A DNA stretch of 53,269 nt from JAUMBM01 sp964645715 (GCA_964645715.1 CAZYAO010000026.1:1-53269); one strand, 5' to 3'. Shown: positions 27,475 through 35,969, counted from the first letter of the stretch. A program made the numbers and translations. Notes: generated by a model from the letters alone, not told the origin.

Positions 27475-28758
27475 ATGCAATTTTTTATTACCACTGCTGT
27501 CACTCGGGCTATGCACCAAAAAATCTGCAGTCATACGTCCGCAACTCACTTACGCAACTCCTCATCCGGGGAGAACACCAGCGTCGTGCTTCCGCTTGGA
27601 CTTCCGGACTGGGAGCTTACTTTCTGTGAGTTTCCCGATGAGGCCGACTGGAAAAAATGGGCCAGCCTTGCAGCGTTGAGTAATGACATTTACCTGCAGC
27701 CAGCTTTTCTGCGGGTATTGGTTGAAGTACCCCCTAAAGACATACAGACATCGCTGGCTTTTGTACATGAGCGGGGTAAACTCATCGCTGGTCTGGTGAT
27801 TCAGCTATTTAGTTTTCAGCCTGGTATGCAACTGAGTAACAAAGAATCGGATTCCTCAGTTATTCATCGGTCATTGTCATCTGTTCGCAAAAAAGTGAGC
27901 AGCTGTCTGGATTGTCAGGTATTGGTTGGAGGTCAGATGATGGCTACGGGTCAGCATGGCCTGCTTTCTACCAAAAAAATTCCCTCTGACATATTGAGTA
28001 GTGCACTGGAAGGTATAGCGGCTCATTTATCCGCGCAGGGCAGGCGTATATCCATCATTATTGCCAAGGAGTTGGAGGAGACCAGAGGAGGCGGGGAAAA
28101 TGGATCTTTTGCGGCGCTCAGCACCTTTCCGACCATGGTACTTCCCCTCAAACCTCACTGGCTGCAGTTTGAGGATTATCTGGCGGACATGAATTCTAAG
28201 TACCGTGTACGGGCAAAACGCGCCAGAAAGAAGCTGGACAGTATTTACAAGCGCTCTTTGTCGCTGGCAGAAATTCAACAGGAGGAGGCGCGATTGATGA
28301 CACTTTTTGATCAGGTTGTGGAGGAGTCTGATTTTTCGCCCGTGAGGCTACAGACCGCTTTTTTCTCAAATATGAAGCAGCAGCTGGGAGACCAGTACCA
28401 GCTTTGGGCATATTACGATGGCGAAACCATGATTGGGTTTAGCACAGGACTCGTATATGATGCAAAAATGGATGCGCATTATCTGGGCCTAGATAAGCGT
28501 TATAATGCCTCCCACCATTTGTATATCAATATCTTATATGATTTGGTGGATTATGGAATCACACAAGGTTTTAGGGAGGTCGACTTTGCCCGGACGGCTA
28601 TGGAAATAAAAAGTTCCGTAGGCGCTGTGCCGCTTGAGTTATCTGTCAGCTACAAATTCAGGCAGGCTACCATGCACCGACTTGCTCCTCTGTTGATACA
28701 GTGGCTTTCTCCGCAAAAAACATGGGTCCAGCGACATCCTTTTGACAAACACGGATGA
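27475..28758 (+). CDS. FemAB/GNAT-like acyltransferase family protein
   Basis: The product is up to 427 residues. The C-terminal 200 residues resemble GNAT-fold BioF2/FemAB-like proteins: SKYRVRAKRARKKL, then YDGETMIGFSTGLVYD, MDAHYLGLDKRYN, LYINILYDLVDYGITQGFREVDFARTAMEIKSSVG. In related families that fold transfers amino-acyl or acyl groups, for example in peptidoglycan or cell-surface work. The N-terminal 200 residues are less conserved-looking. The start is uncertain: ATG 27475 and ATG 27511 are both possible, and the first thirty residues look unlike a domain. The 240 bases upstream show no other gene. Its 3' end lies inside a strong hairpin. Confidence 0.75.
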   Translation: MQFFITTAVTRAMHQKICSHTSATHLRNSSSGENTSVVLPLGLPDWELTFCEFPDEADWKKWASLAALSNDIYLQPAFLRVLVEVPPKDIQTSLAFVHERGKLIAGLVIQLFSFQPGMQLSNKESDSSVIHRSLSSVRKKVSSCLDCQVLVGGQMMATGQHGLLSTKKIPSDILSSALEGIAAHLSAQGRRISIIIAKELEETRGGGENGSFAALSTFPTMVLPLKPHWLQFEDYLADMNSKYRVRAKRARKKLDSIYKRSLSLAEIQQEEARLMTLFDQVVEESDFSPVRLQTAFFSNMKQQLGDQYQLWAYYDGETMIGFSTGLVYDAKMDAHYLGLDKRYNASHHLYINILYDLVDYGITQGFREVDFARTAMEIKSSVGAVPLELSVSYKFRQATMHRLAPLLIQWLSPQKTWVQRHPFDKHG

Positions 28759-28783
28759 TACTCCGGTTTGTCAAAAGGATGTC
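28733..28783 (+). terminator. Hairpin overlapping the end of the acyltransferase gene
   Basis: The 18-base arms 28733-28750 and 28766-28783 (GACATCCTTTTGACAAAC and its complement) pair perfectly. The left arm encodes the last residues of the gene (stop at 28756-28758), and the loop contains the stop codon. There is no T-run after it. A terminator or mRNA 3'-end stabiliser is the likely role. Confidence 0.65.
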
Positions 28784-28907
28784 AGCTGATTGTACCAAGG
28801 AATGCTGGTTTGTGTCCCCTTTATCTATAACTATTTCGTCCCAGTGAGGAACGGTTTCGCCCTGCGGAATGAAAATGGCCCATAAAGTGCCTTTGGCATC
28901 AGTCAGG

Positions 28908-29960
28908 CTATTCGGACTGATTTTCCGGCCGGAGGCTCCGCACTGTTCTTCCCGCCTGCCACATTTCACTGTTTCTCAGGGAAGCTAGTTCTTCCTCCAG
29001 CTTTTTTCGATAATCGTGCTGGCTGTTGGAATCTATAGAACGTTGAGCTTCAGTACCGCTTGCTACGCTGTCGTACAACTCGTCAAATACAGGGGCTACA
29101 GCGTCACGGAATTTTTTCCACCAATCGAGTGCACCTCTTTGGGCGGTTGTAGAACAATTTGCATACATCCAGTCCATACCGTTCTCTGCCACCAAGGGCA
29201 TCAGGCTCTGTGTTAGTTCTTCTACTGTTTCATTGAAAGCCTCAGAAGGACTATGGCCGCGTTTACGAAGGCAGTCATACTGGGCTGCGAAAATACCCTG
29301 AATTGCGCCCATCAGCGTTCCCCGCTCGCCCGTAAGATCACTGAATACTTCGTTCTGGAAGCTTGTTTCAAATAAATAGCCGGCACCCACACCTATACCC
29401 AGTGCGATGGCTCTTTCGCGCGCTTTACCTGTTGCATCCTGAAAAACAGCAAAGCTGGCGTTGAGTCCCCTACCCTCAACGAAGAGCCGTCGCAGGCTGG
29501 TACCAGAACCTTTAGGTGCTACCAGAATGACATCAACTTCCGGAGGAGGAATTATGCCGGTACGGTCTTTGTACGTAATACCAAAGCCATGAGAAAAGTA
29601 GAGCGCTTTACCCGGGGCTAAATGAGCCTGTATGGTAGGCCACATGGCAATTTGCGCAGCATCGGACAGCAGGTACTGTATGATGGTGGCCCGTGAAGCA
29701 GCTTCTTCAATATCAAATAGATTGATACCCGGTACCCAACCATCGGCCACGGCCTTATCCCAGGAACTACTAGGCTGCCGCTGCCCCACAATCACATTAA
29801 AACCATTGTCTCGCAGGTTGAGTCCCTGACCAGGCCCTTGCACCCCATAGCCAATGACTGCTATGGTTTCATCTTTCAATAACTCGCGGGCGCTGGAGAG
29901 CGGAAATTCTTCACGTGTGACTACATGCTCTTCATAGCCACCAAAGGATAATTTTGCCAT
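28908..29960 (-). CDS. ilvC: Ketol-acid reductoisomerase
   Basis: The enzyme isomerises and reduces acetolactate or acetohydroxybutyrate with NADPH in branched-chain amino acid synthesis. The 350-residue product shows the Rossmann motif IAVIGYGVQGPGQGLNLRDNG (about 33-53), the FSHGFGI strand, the APKGSGTSLRRLF segment, the metal and substrate region QNEVFSDLTGERGTLMG, and the C-terminal knotted domain with ENGMDWMYANCSTTAQRGALDW. The variant with GPGQ and a short C-terminus is common in Bacteroidota. No other ilv gene is adjacent. A possible promoter (TTGG, 19 bases, CACTTTTG) and a small leader hairpin precede it. Confidence 0.95.
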   Translation of the reverse strand: MAKLSFGGYEEHVVTREEFPLSSARELLKDETIAVIGYGVQGPGQGLNLRDNGFNVIVGQRQPSSSWDKAVADGWVPGINLFDIEEAASRATIIQYLLSDAAQIAMWPTIQAHLAPGKALYFSHGFGITYKDRTGIIPPPEVDVILVAPKGSGTSLRRLFVEGRGLNASFAVFQDATGKARERAIALGIGVGAGYLFETSFQNEVFSDLTGERGTLMGAIQGIFAAQYDCLRKRGHSPSEAFNETVEELTQSLMPLVAENGMDWMYANCSTTAQRGALDWWKKFRDAVAPVFDELYDSVASGTEAQRSIDSNSQHDYRKKLEEELASLRNSEMWQAGRTVRSLRPENQSE

Positions 29961-29977
29961 GTTGCAGTTGATTTAAT

Positions 29978-29997
29978 TGAAAGAGAAAACTCTTTCA
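29978..29997 (-). promoter_or_regulatory. Leader hairpin of ilvC
   Basis: TGAAAGAG and CTCTTTCA form an 8-bp stem with a 4-base loop, 18 bases before the ilvC start. Its position in the 5' leader could affect translation or mRNA stability; this is inference from position only. Confidence 0.35.
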
Positions 29998-30147
29998 TTC
30001 AGTACGATGGCAAAAGTGTAGCAATTTTGACCAATGGCCAAGCTTTGATTTATACAGAAATAAGGTAAAATACGACGCGTTTTTAGTTAAAAAAACACAC
30101 AAAATTCTGTTAGCCAGCAAAATACAATAAAGGTAATTCCATCTGTT

Positions 30148-31913
30148 TCACGACTTAAATACATGAAACACTTTTGATGCACGACGAGGAGAAAGCGACG
30201 CGAGGTGTTGGTTTTCTGCGACGATATAGTATTGTAACTGTGGAAACAGAGGGATTTCTACCCCGAAGATACCGTCACCGGTCATTTGGTCGAAATGGCC
30301 GCCATCATCAAACATCTCTACCCGTTGCCACGGTTTATTACCAGCCTGTCGATAGTACAGCGTGGTACGCAGACAGCCGCTGACACCCACCTGGATACCC
30401 AAAGAGCTGGCCAGTTTGGTGACAGTAGGAGTCTGCACAACAGGCGCCTCTTTTTGTAACAAAGGATGTTGCAGCAAGTAGGCAGTACGTTTACTCATCA
30501 GCTCCTCAATACCAATGATAGGTTCGTTACCCAGCACTACTGTCTCTGTCATGTTTTTTTGAAAAGCATCAAGCTGATACAGGCGGTTACTGTCAGCTTT
30601 TACCTCCGGAGCAATCAGTGTCTGAATAGCTTTGGCGCGTTGCAGGTAAAGNNNNNNNNNNNNNNNNNNNNNNNNNNNNNNNNNNNNNNNNNNNNNNNNN
30701 NNNNNNNNNNNNNNNNNNNNNNNNNNNNNNNNNNNNNNNNNNNNNNNNNNNCTTTTACCTCCGGAGCAATCAGTGTCTGAATAGCTTTGGCGCGTTGCAG
30801 GTAAAGCCCATTGGCCAGATATTCATCGAGGATAGTACGTAGGTGAGAAAGATATATTCTTCGATAGTGCTCATTGTCAAGCAAAACAGTTACTAGTGGT
30901 CTGCCTTCGTTGCGCGGCCTCACATAGTGCAGGAAAGGGCTCAGTTCCTGCATCTGCTGGTTGGACAGAGGAGGTTCATTGCCGGTACGCCGAAAACCAC
31001 CAAATGCCAAATTCATATCCCAGACAACGGGATGCCAGATACCAAAGGTATCCTGATAGAGATAATAGTTATGACATAGCTGGCCGGAATAGCTGTCTAA
31101 ATTGACAATGGCATTGTTGAACGCCAGCATCCAGAGAACCTCATCTACCTGAAGAACGCCATCAATCTGATTGGGTTTCTCCTTGAGTATTCTTGTGAGT
31201 TCAATAAATGCAGGCCAGTCACCGCTGCGCTTGGGCTCATACAAGCCCATATAGCAGAGTGAATCCTGTCCCAGATATTGAAGGCTGGCCTTATCCGAAA
31301 CAGGGCAGTTGTCAGGCACAGGCAAATTCCAGTTGGGGTCGCACTTAAACAGAGCCCCTAGGTCATTGCCAAAAAGCTTGGCAATCAGATCATCATCTAC
31401 TGATTCACTCAAATTATAGAGTCCAAGTAACTGTCCGTTGGCAAACACCTTGGCAAAATTGGCCCTTGGGGAGGGCATATACTGGCTTGCTATCTCATAC
31501 GCAAGAACCTCCCTGACAAAGCTGGGATCGCGAAACACGTTAGAAAGTTTGAGCGTAGTATAGCCACCCGGCAGCCGAAGATTTCGATCTGAATGATTAA
31601 TTTTAATGTTCAGCGGGAGTTTACTATAGCCATTATCGCGAACATTAAAATACGAACTGTTGCCTTTGTAGCGCACACCGGCACCCGTGTAGAGTTTTCC
31701 GTTGACACGCACATCCGCAACCAGCCGGTTTTCGTCTCCACTGTCTTTGAGTGAGTCCAGCAGACCGTGCCAGTCTGTCCGCTTGAAATCAATCTCAATT
31801 TTCACTACACGTTCGAGCGCGTATAAATCCTCTGCCTGCTTGGCGGGGGTGTTTTGAGCGTACAACAAGCTGCTTACTGTCATGGTAAGCAGCCACAAAA
31901 GAAGTTTATTCAT
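30148..31913 (-). CDS. CotH kinase family protein (split here only by an artefactual gap)
   Basis: The gene appears as two pieces, from ATG 31913 to the gap and from the gap to the stop at 30148. Both gap flanks carry the same 55 bases. Removing one copy and the 100 N (155 bases) rejoins the frame exactly (EVK then ADSNRLYQ) and gives 536 residues, against 537 for the neighbouring paralog. A signal peptide ends SSLLYAQ. CotH features include VRYKGNSSYFNVRDN, PLNIKINHSD, GYTTLKLSNVFRDPSFVREV, GLYNLSESVDDDL and the metal-site strand HPVVWDMNLAFGG. CotH proteins are atypical protein kinases of exported substrates. The start overlaps the upstream gene by eight bases. No T9SS sorting domain is present. 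Confidence 0.88.
30597..30651. repeat. 55-bp direct repeat, left copy (contig overlap)
   Basis: These 55 bases, beginning CTTTTACCTCCGG, are identical to 30752-30806 and end exactly at the 100-N gap. This is the sign of two contigs that share a k-mer end and were scaffolded instead of merged. Confidence 0.95.
30652..30751. other. Artefactual assembly gap, 100 N
   Basis: The gap lies between two identical 55-bp sequences and inside a CotH gene whose reading frame closes perfectly when the gap and one copy are removed. No sequence is likely to be missing. Confidence 0.95.
30752..30806. repeat. 55-bp direct repeat, right copy (contig overlap)
   Basis: This is the second copy of the sequence at 30597-30651 and starts immediately after the N run. 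Confidence 0.95.
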
Positions 31914-33519
31914 TGATTGCCTGGATGTTTGTTTGCACCCACTCATAGGTGTAACGAGCAGGATAGAACGATACTGCGGCAGCGTTTTCGGCCTCTATAA
32001 AATACTGTATTGCAGACTGATCAACGGTAGGCTTGACTACAGCGCCGTAGGTTCCGTCGCCGATTCCCTCATCGTAGTGCTTGCCATCATCGAACATGGG
32101 GGTCGTCATGAAAGGCCCCTGCGAATCAAAACGATAATAGAGCGTCACTTTGCGTGCGTAGCCACCTGCGTGCGCATGAATTCGGAACTCTTCCATACGC
32201 TGGCTCGAGAGCTTCTGCCGGCGCATCTCACCTACATTGCTTATTTCCGGAGGCAGAATAGTATATACCGATTGATTTTTGAGCCAAGCTGTACGTACCT
32301 CCATGAAAGATACCAAACCAGGGATCCGGCTGCGTGTACCTGTGGTGGAATTGAGCGATTTGGTAAACTCTTCCGGAGAGTAGGGATGGTTGCCATCTTC
32401 GGTAACGTATGGCTTGATGAAATTGTGCAATTCATTGGCTCTACGGGTAAATTTACCGTTGGTAAACCAGTCAGTAAGCAGCAAGCGATAATGAGAGAGG
32501 TATCTCTTACGCCAGTATTCATTAGACAAAAGCTGCCGGATCAGTGGGCGCTGGCTATTTTCGGCATGCAGGAGCGGGTTCAGTTGGGCAAGATCTTCGA
32601 TGGATAAATCTGACTGAAACTGGCCTGTATTTTTATAGCTTCCAAAGGCAAGATTCAGATCTCCCTGCACCATTGACAGTTGCTGTTGCTGATCAACCAA
32701 GAGAAAATAGGGATTGGCAAAAGCACCGAGGTAGCTATTGAGGTTAACCATGAGATTGTTGATTGCCAGATACCAAAGTGCCTGATCGACATCCAGCAGC
32801 TGTTCAACTTCTTTTCCGTCGCCCGCCAGCGTACCGGAAAGTTTGGTAAGCATATCCCAGGAAGTCCCCTGTAGTCGAAGAAAGTTATGACTCAGGCATG
32901 CATCTTTGCTCTCGTGTACTAAGGAACCGTACACTCTGGAGCCGCAGCCAGGGGGCGCTGAATCAGCTGCCTGACTTTGTGCAAAATAGCCAGCCGGAGC
33001 GCTGCCTCCGTAGTGTTTATTGAAAAAAGCATCGTCGATGACCTCGAGATTTACGTAAAAACCATAGGCTTCGTCGTTGATACTGACCTTGGCATAATTG
33101 GCTCTTGGGCAAGGGATATACTGTGCTGTGATTTCGCTGGCAATAACTTCACGGATCATGGATGGATCGCGTAGCGAGGCTGACAGCTGTAGCGCAGATT
33201 TACCCTGCCAGCGATAGGTAGAGTCACTGAAATTTAAGCTTATATACAGGCTGTTCCGTTTTCCGGCAGGCGTAAAAGATCGTCCTTCCCGATAGCGCAA
33301 GCCTACCACTACAGGTAGCTTTTCTCCATTAATAACAAGGTTGCAGGGAAGCATCTCGTCGCCGTTGAACCGGAGTGAGTCCAGCAGGTACCGCCAGTTG
33401 TTTTCTTTGAAAAGAACTCTGACATCCTGTACTTGGTCAACTGCGAAGAATTTATCTTGTGCAACGAGGCTGGTGTATGGGACAAGTGCCAAAAGAATGA
33501 GGTAAAAAACATTTTTCAT
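31906..33519 (-). CDS. CotH kinase family protein
   Basis: The 537-residue product has a signal peptide (ending TSLVAQ) and a CotH-type kinase region from about 25 to 350: VRVLFKENNWRYLLDSLRFN, VVGLRYREGRSF, LQLSASLRDPSMIREVIASE, YGFYVNLEVIDDAFFNKHYG, and the metal-site strand LSMVQGDLNLAFGS. The C-terminal 150 residues form a beta-rich domain (VTLYYRFDSQGPF, MFDDGKHYDEGIGDGTYGA, IQYFIEAENAAAVSF) shared with the downstream gene. CotH-family kinases phosphorylate exported proteins; the substrate here is unknown. Its stop overlaps the next gene's start in ATGAATAA, which suggests coupled translation. No T9SS sorting domain is seen. Confidence 0.9.
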   Translation of the reverse strand: MKNVFYLILLALVPYTSLVAQDKFFAVDQVQDVRVLFKENNWRYLLDSLRFNGDEMLPCNLVINGEKLPVVVGLRYREGRSFTPAGKRNSLYISLNFSDSTYRWQGKSALQLSASLRDPSMIREVIASEITAQYIPCPRANYAKVSINDEAYGFYVNLEVIDDAFFNKHYGGSAPAGYFAQSQAADSAPPGCGSRVYGSLVHESKDACLSHNFLRLQGTSWDMLTKLSGTLAGDGKEVEQLLDVDQALWYLAINNLMVNLNSYLGAFANPYFLLVDQQQQLSMVQGDLNLAFGSYKNTGQFQSDLSIEDLAQLNPLLHAENSQRPLIRQLLSNEYWRKRYLSHYRLLLTDWFTNGKFTRRANELHNFIKPYVTEDGNHPYSPEEFTKSLNSTTGTRSRIPGLVSFMEVRTAWLKNQSVYTILPPEISNVGEMRRQKLSSQRMEEFRIHAHAGGYARKVTLYYRFDSQGPFMTTPMFDDGKHYDEGIGDGTYGAVVKPTVDQSAIQYFIEAENAAAVSFYPARYTYEWVQTNIQAINE

Positions 33520-33643
33520 AAAGGCGATCGTGATAGTGAAACAAGTGGTGCAAGTATACGGATTTTTTCAATTCTTGGCCGAACTGCCAAAGAATTTTAA
33601 GTCTGTGCTATTGCGGGAAAAATAAAAAAGTTTCTGTGTCGCA

Positions 33644-33675
33644 TTTGCTGTTTTTGCTTAATTTTGGTATGTTTG
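33644..33675 (+). promoter_or_regulatory. Strong Bacteroidota promoter upstream of rarA
   Basis: TTTG (33644-33647), a 20-base spacer and TATGTTTG (33668-33675, exact TAnnTTTG) form one of the best promoters in the window. It lies 172 bases before the rarA start, farther than needed for a simple leader. Confidence 0.7.
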
Positions 33676-33681
33676 CACCTA

Positions 33682-33775
33682 GCTGATGTTGTTGTCAGCA
33701 ATATGTTTTTTTGCATCAGAGAGAGCGCGTTTTGTGAAGGAGCCCTGCACTTTTTTCTTTCAGGGCTCACTTTTT
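33682..33775 (+). ncRNA. Candidate small RNA or attenuated leader
   Basis: A transcript starting about seven bases after the promoter at 33644-33675 would run about 95 nucleotides to a terminator-like hairpin (GAGCCCTG at 33740-33747 with CAGGGCTC at 33761-33768, then ACTTTTTG). Inside, GCTGA and TCAGC can form a first hairpin (33682-33700 area), and CTGATG can alternatively pair with CATCAG some 30 bases on. It could be an independent small RNA or an attenuator leader of rarA. It does not match any RNA family I recognise. Confidence 0.4.
33740..33775 (+). terminator. Terminator-like hairpin in the rarA leader
   Basis: An 8-bp GC-rich perfect stem (GAGCCCTG with CAGGGCTC) has a 13-base pyrimidine-rich loop and is followed by AC and five T. 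It lies between a strong promoter and rarA, so it would end a short transcript or attenuate rarA. Confidence 0.6.
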
Positions 33776-33847
33776 GTGTCTTCTTACAATTCTCTTTTGT
33801 TGTCGATTTGTTTACATAATTCTTCCCACTGATTTTCAACATACGCC

Positions 33848-35137
33848 ATGCAGCCTCTTGCAGAAAGAATGCGCCCCAAGACACTGGACGAGTACGTTGG
33901 TCAGGAGCATTTGGTGGGCGAAGCGGGTCTTCTGCGCAAAGCCATGCGCCATGGTCGTCTTCCTTCCTTCATTCTCTGGGGCCCTCCGGGTGTAGGCAAA
34001 ACAACGTTGGCCCGTATTTTGGCCACCACACAACAGGTGCCCTTTTTTACCCTTAGCGCCATTCACGCGGGGGTCAAAGATGTACGTGACGCCATTGACC
34101 AGGCGAAGCGTTCCCGTTTTTTCGACGGGCCTAATCCCCTTCTCTTCATTGATGAGATTCATCGTTTTAGCAAGTCGCAACAAGACTCGTTGCTGGGAGC
34201 TGTGGAAGCGGGTGTAGTGACGCTTATTGGTGCTACCACGGAGAACCCGTCTTTTGAGGTAATCCCCGCCCTACTATCCCGCTGTCAAGTGTACGTACTA
34301 AACCCGCTCGACGAAGCTGCGCTGAAAAGCATGGTCGACCGAGCACTCAGGGAAGACACCATCCTACAACAACGCGACATCAGCATCGCCTCCTACAAAG
34401 CCCTTTTCTACCTCAGCGGAGGCGACGGCCGACGACTCTACAACCTGCTCGAACTGCTGGCAGACACAGCACCCGAAAAAGAACCCGTCATCATCGACGA
34501 CGCACTCGTAGAAGCCTGTGTATTACAAAATATTCACCGCTATGATAAAGGCGGAGAACAACACTACGATATCGCCAGCGCTTTCATCAAAAGTATCCGC
34601 GGAAGCGACCCCAATGCAGCTGTCTACTGGCTGGCTCGCATGATCGCAGGCGGTGAAGATGTCAAGTTTATCGCCCGCCGAATGATTATCGCAGCAAGCG
34701 AAGACATAGGGCTGGCCAATCCCAACGCACTGCTCATGGCTACCACCGCCTTTCAGGCAGTACAAGCAGTCGGCTGGCCCGAAGCAAGAATCATCCTGTC
34801 ACAGGCCGCCATCTATCTCGCTACCTCACCTAAAAGCAACAGCGCATACCTGGCTATCGACGAAGCTCTGGCCAATGTCCGCAGTCAGGAAGCCTGGCCA
34901 GTACCCCTCCACCTGCGCAACGCACCCACCCAGCTGATGAAAAACCTGGCCTACAGCCAAGGCTACCAATACGCCCACGATTTTCCCGGCAATTTTGTCG
35001 ATCAGCAATTTTTACCCGACCAACTGGACGGCCACCTCTTTTACAACCCCCCGGCACAAGGTGCCGAAGCCGCCATACGGGCACGGCTGGCCGCCTGGTG
35101 GCCCCAACGCTACAACTACGGCGCTCCGGAAGAGTAA
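33848..35137 (+). CDS. rarA: Replication-associated recombination protein A (RarA/MgsA AAA+ ATPase)
   Basis: RarA acts at stalled replication forks as a clamp-loader-like AAA+ ATPase. The 429-residue product shows PLAERMRPKTLDEYVGQEHL, Walker A GPPGVGKTT (45-53), Walker B LLFIDEIHRF (Asp102, Glu103), sensor 1 TLIGATTENPSFEV, sensor 2 GGDGRRLYNLLE, and the C-terminal tetramerisation region with KSIRGSDPNAAVYWLARM and RRMIIAASEDIGLANPNAL. Length and order are normal. From about 34320 onward the codons become markedly C- and A-rich compared with the first 470 bases. The stop is one base from the stop of the convergent YggS gene. Confidence 0.96.
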   Translation: MQPLAERMRPKTLDEYVGQEHLVGEAGLLRKAMRHGRLPSFILWGPPGVGKTTLARILATTQQVPFFTLSAIHAGVKDVRDAIDQAKRSRFFDGPNPLLFIDEIHRFSKSQQDSLLGAVEAGVVTLIGATTENPSFEVIPALLSRCQVYVLNPLDEAALKSMVDRALREDTILQQRDISIASYKALFYLSGGDGRRLYNLLELLADTAPEKEPVIIDDALVEACVLQNIHRYDKGGEQHYDIASAFIKSIRGSDPNAAVYWLARMIAGGEDVKFIARRMIIAASEDIGLANPNALLMATTAFQAVQAVGWPEARIILSQAAIYLATSPKSNSAYLAIDEALANVRSQEAWPVPLHLRNAPTQLMKNLAYSQGYQYAHDFPGNFVDQQFLPDQLDGHLFYNPPAQGAEAAIRARLAAWWPQRYNYGAPEE

Positions 35138-35138
35138 A

Positions 35139-35780
35139 TCAGCTGAACAACAGGCTGCCTATGCGAACCATAGTGCTGCCCGCCCGCAATGCCAACAGGT
35201 AGTCGCCAGACATACCCATAGATAGCTCCCTGAATGCAGCATCCTCCGCATAGAATTTCTCCCGCAAATACAAAAAATGCGCCCGTAGTTGCTCAAATTC
35301 CGCGCTTATCTGCACCGTATCGTCAGTCAGTGTAGCCATGCCCATCACCCCAATAAGCCGCACGTGCTCAGGCTTCGGCCGGGCCACAATGAGCGCCTCC
35401 GCTTCCGCCAGACTCAACCCGTACTTGCTTTCTTCGCGGGCAATTTTCAGCTGCAGCAGCCCGTTGATCCAACGGTCGCAGCGCGCCGCCTGCCGGTCAA
35501 TTTCTTCCAGCAACTTCGGGCTGTCTATCGAGTGAATGCAATGGACAAAAGGCGCTATGTACTTGACCTTGTTGGTCTGCAGGTGCCCAATAAGGTGCCA
35601 CCGGATGTCCTTAGGGAGCTGTTCGTAGCGCTCAACCAACGCCTGAACCCTGTTTTCTGCAAAATCCCGCTGCCCCTGCTCATACAGCGACATTATGGCA
35701 GACAACGATTGTGTCTTGGATACAGCAATCAGGCTGGCACCAAAAGGCGACAGTTCGCCAAGGAGAGTTTGTAACTTCAT
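35139..35780 (-). CDS. YggS-family pyridoxal phosphate homeostasis protein
   Basis: The 213-residue product is a PLP-binding alanine-racemase-like barrel: LIAVSKTQ with the PLP lysine Lys22, DFAENRVQALVERYEQLP, WHLIGHLQTNKVKYIAPF, HSIDSPKLLEEI, LQLKIAREESKYGL, ELSMGMSGDYLLALRAGSTMVRIGSLLF. The family buffers and distributes cytosolic PLP and affects amino-acid and vitamin B6 balance, with no known catalytic reaction. It is slightly shorter than usual at the C-terminus, ending right after the GSLLF strand. It is convergent with rarA with a single base between the stops, so no separate terminator fits there. Confidence 0.93.
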   Translation of the reverse strand: MKLQTLLGELSPFGASLIAVSKTQSLSAIMSLYEQGQRDFAENRVQALVERYEQLPKDIRWHLIGHLQTNKVKYIAPFVHCIHSIDSPKLLEEIDRQAARCDRWINGLLQLKIAREESKYGLSLAEAEALIVARPKPEHVRLIGVMGMATLTDDTVQISAEFEQLRAHFLYLREKFYAEDAAFRELSMGMSGDYLLALRAGSTMVRIGSLLFS

Positions 35781-35905
35781 GGTATGTGCAGTGGCTGGCA
35801 GCTTAGTCTGCCATATTTCCTCTGAACGAAAGCCAACCCGTTTTGGTTGTATAATGACCGCAGATAAATTGCACGCGTGCAGCTGTCAGAGTTCATTCAA
35901 TTAAC

Positions 35906-35913
35906 TAACTTTG
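35906..35913 (+). promoter_or_regulatory. -7 box upstream of the UbiA-type gene
   Basis: TAACTTTG is an exact TAnnTTTG match 56 bases before the ATG at 35970. A -33 element at normal spacing is weak. Confidence 0.45.
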
Positions 35914-35969
35914 CATGCTATTTGCAACGACTGGGCCAACGCCCTACGTTGCCGAAATACTAAGAGAGT

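Larger units (their letters stand above)
33520..33847. other. Intergenic region between the CotH pair and rarA, 328 bp
   Basis: The region is divergent. It holds a strong plus-strand promoter (33644-33675), a hairpin with T-run (33740-33775) and a candidate small RNA between them. A weak minus-strand -7-like box, TATACTTG, lies at 33551-33558 for the CotH genes. No convincing protein gene is seen. Confidence 0.6.

Noticed and set aside
28667..28969. 100-codon minus-strand frame between the acyltransferase and ilvC
   Set aside because: It overlaps both neighbours, spans the hairpin at 28733-28783 and has no recognisable family. The stretch DAKGTLWAIFIPQGE looks protein-like but is not enough to support a gene.
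30597..30806. 55-bp direct repeats as target-site or attachment-site duplications
   Set aside because: They abut 100-N placeholders exactly, have the same length at two unrelated sites, and removal restores a gene; this is an assembly artefact.
31882..32607. 241-codon open frame on the plus strand
   Set aside because: It is antisense to the CotH pair and contains no recognisable motif.
33682..33775. Identification of the candidate RNA as 6S RNA or SRP RNA
   Set aside because: The ends do not pair as in 6S RNA, and the conserved SRP RNA tetraloop region is not visible. A 52-codon frame through it has no start context or family.
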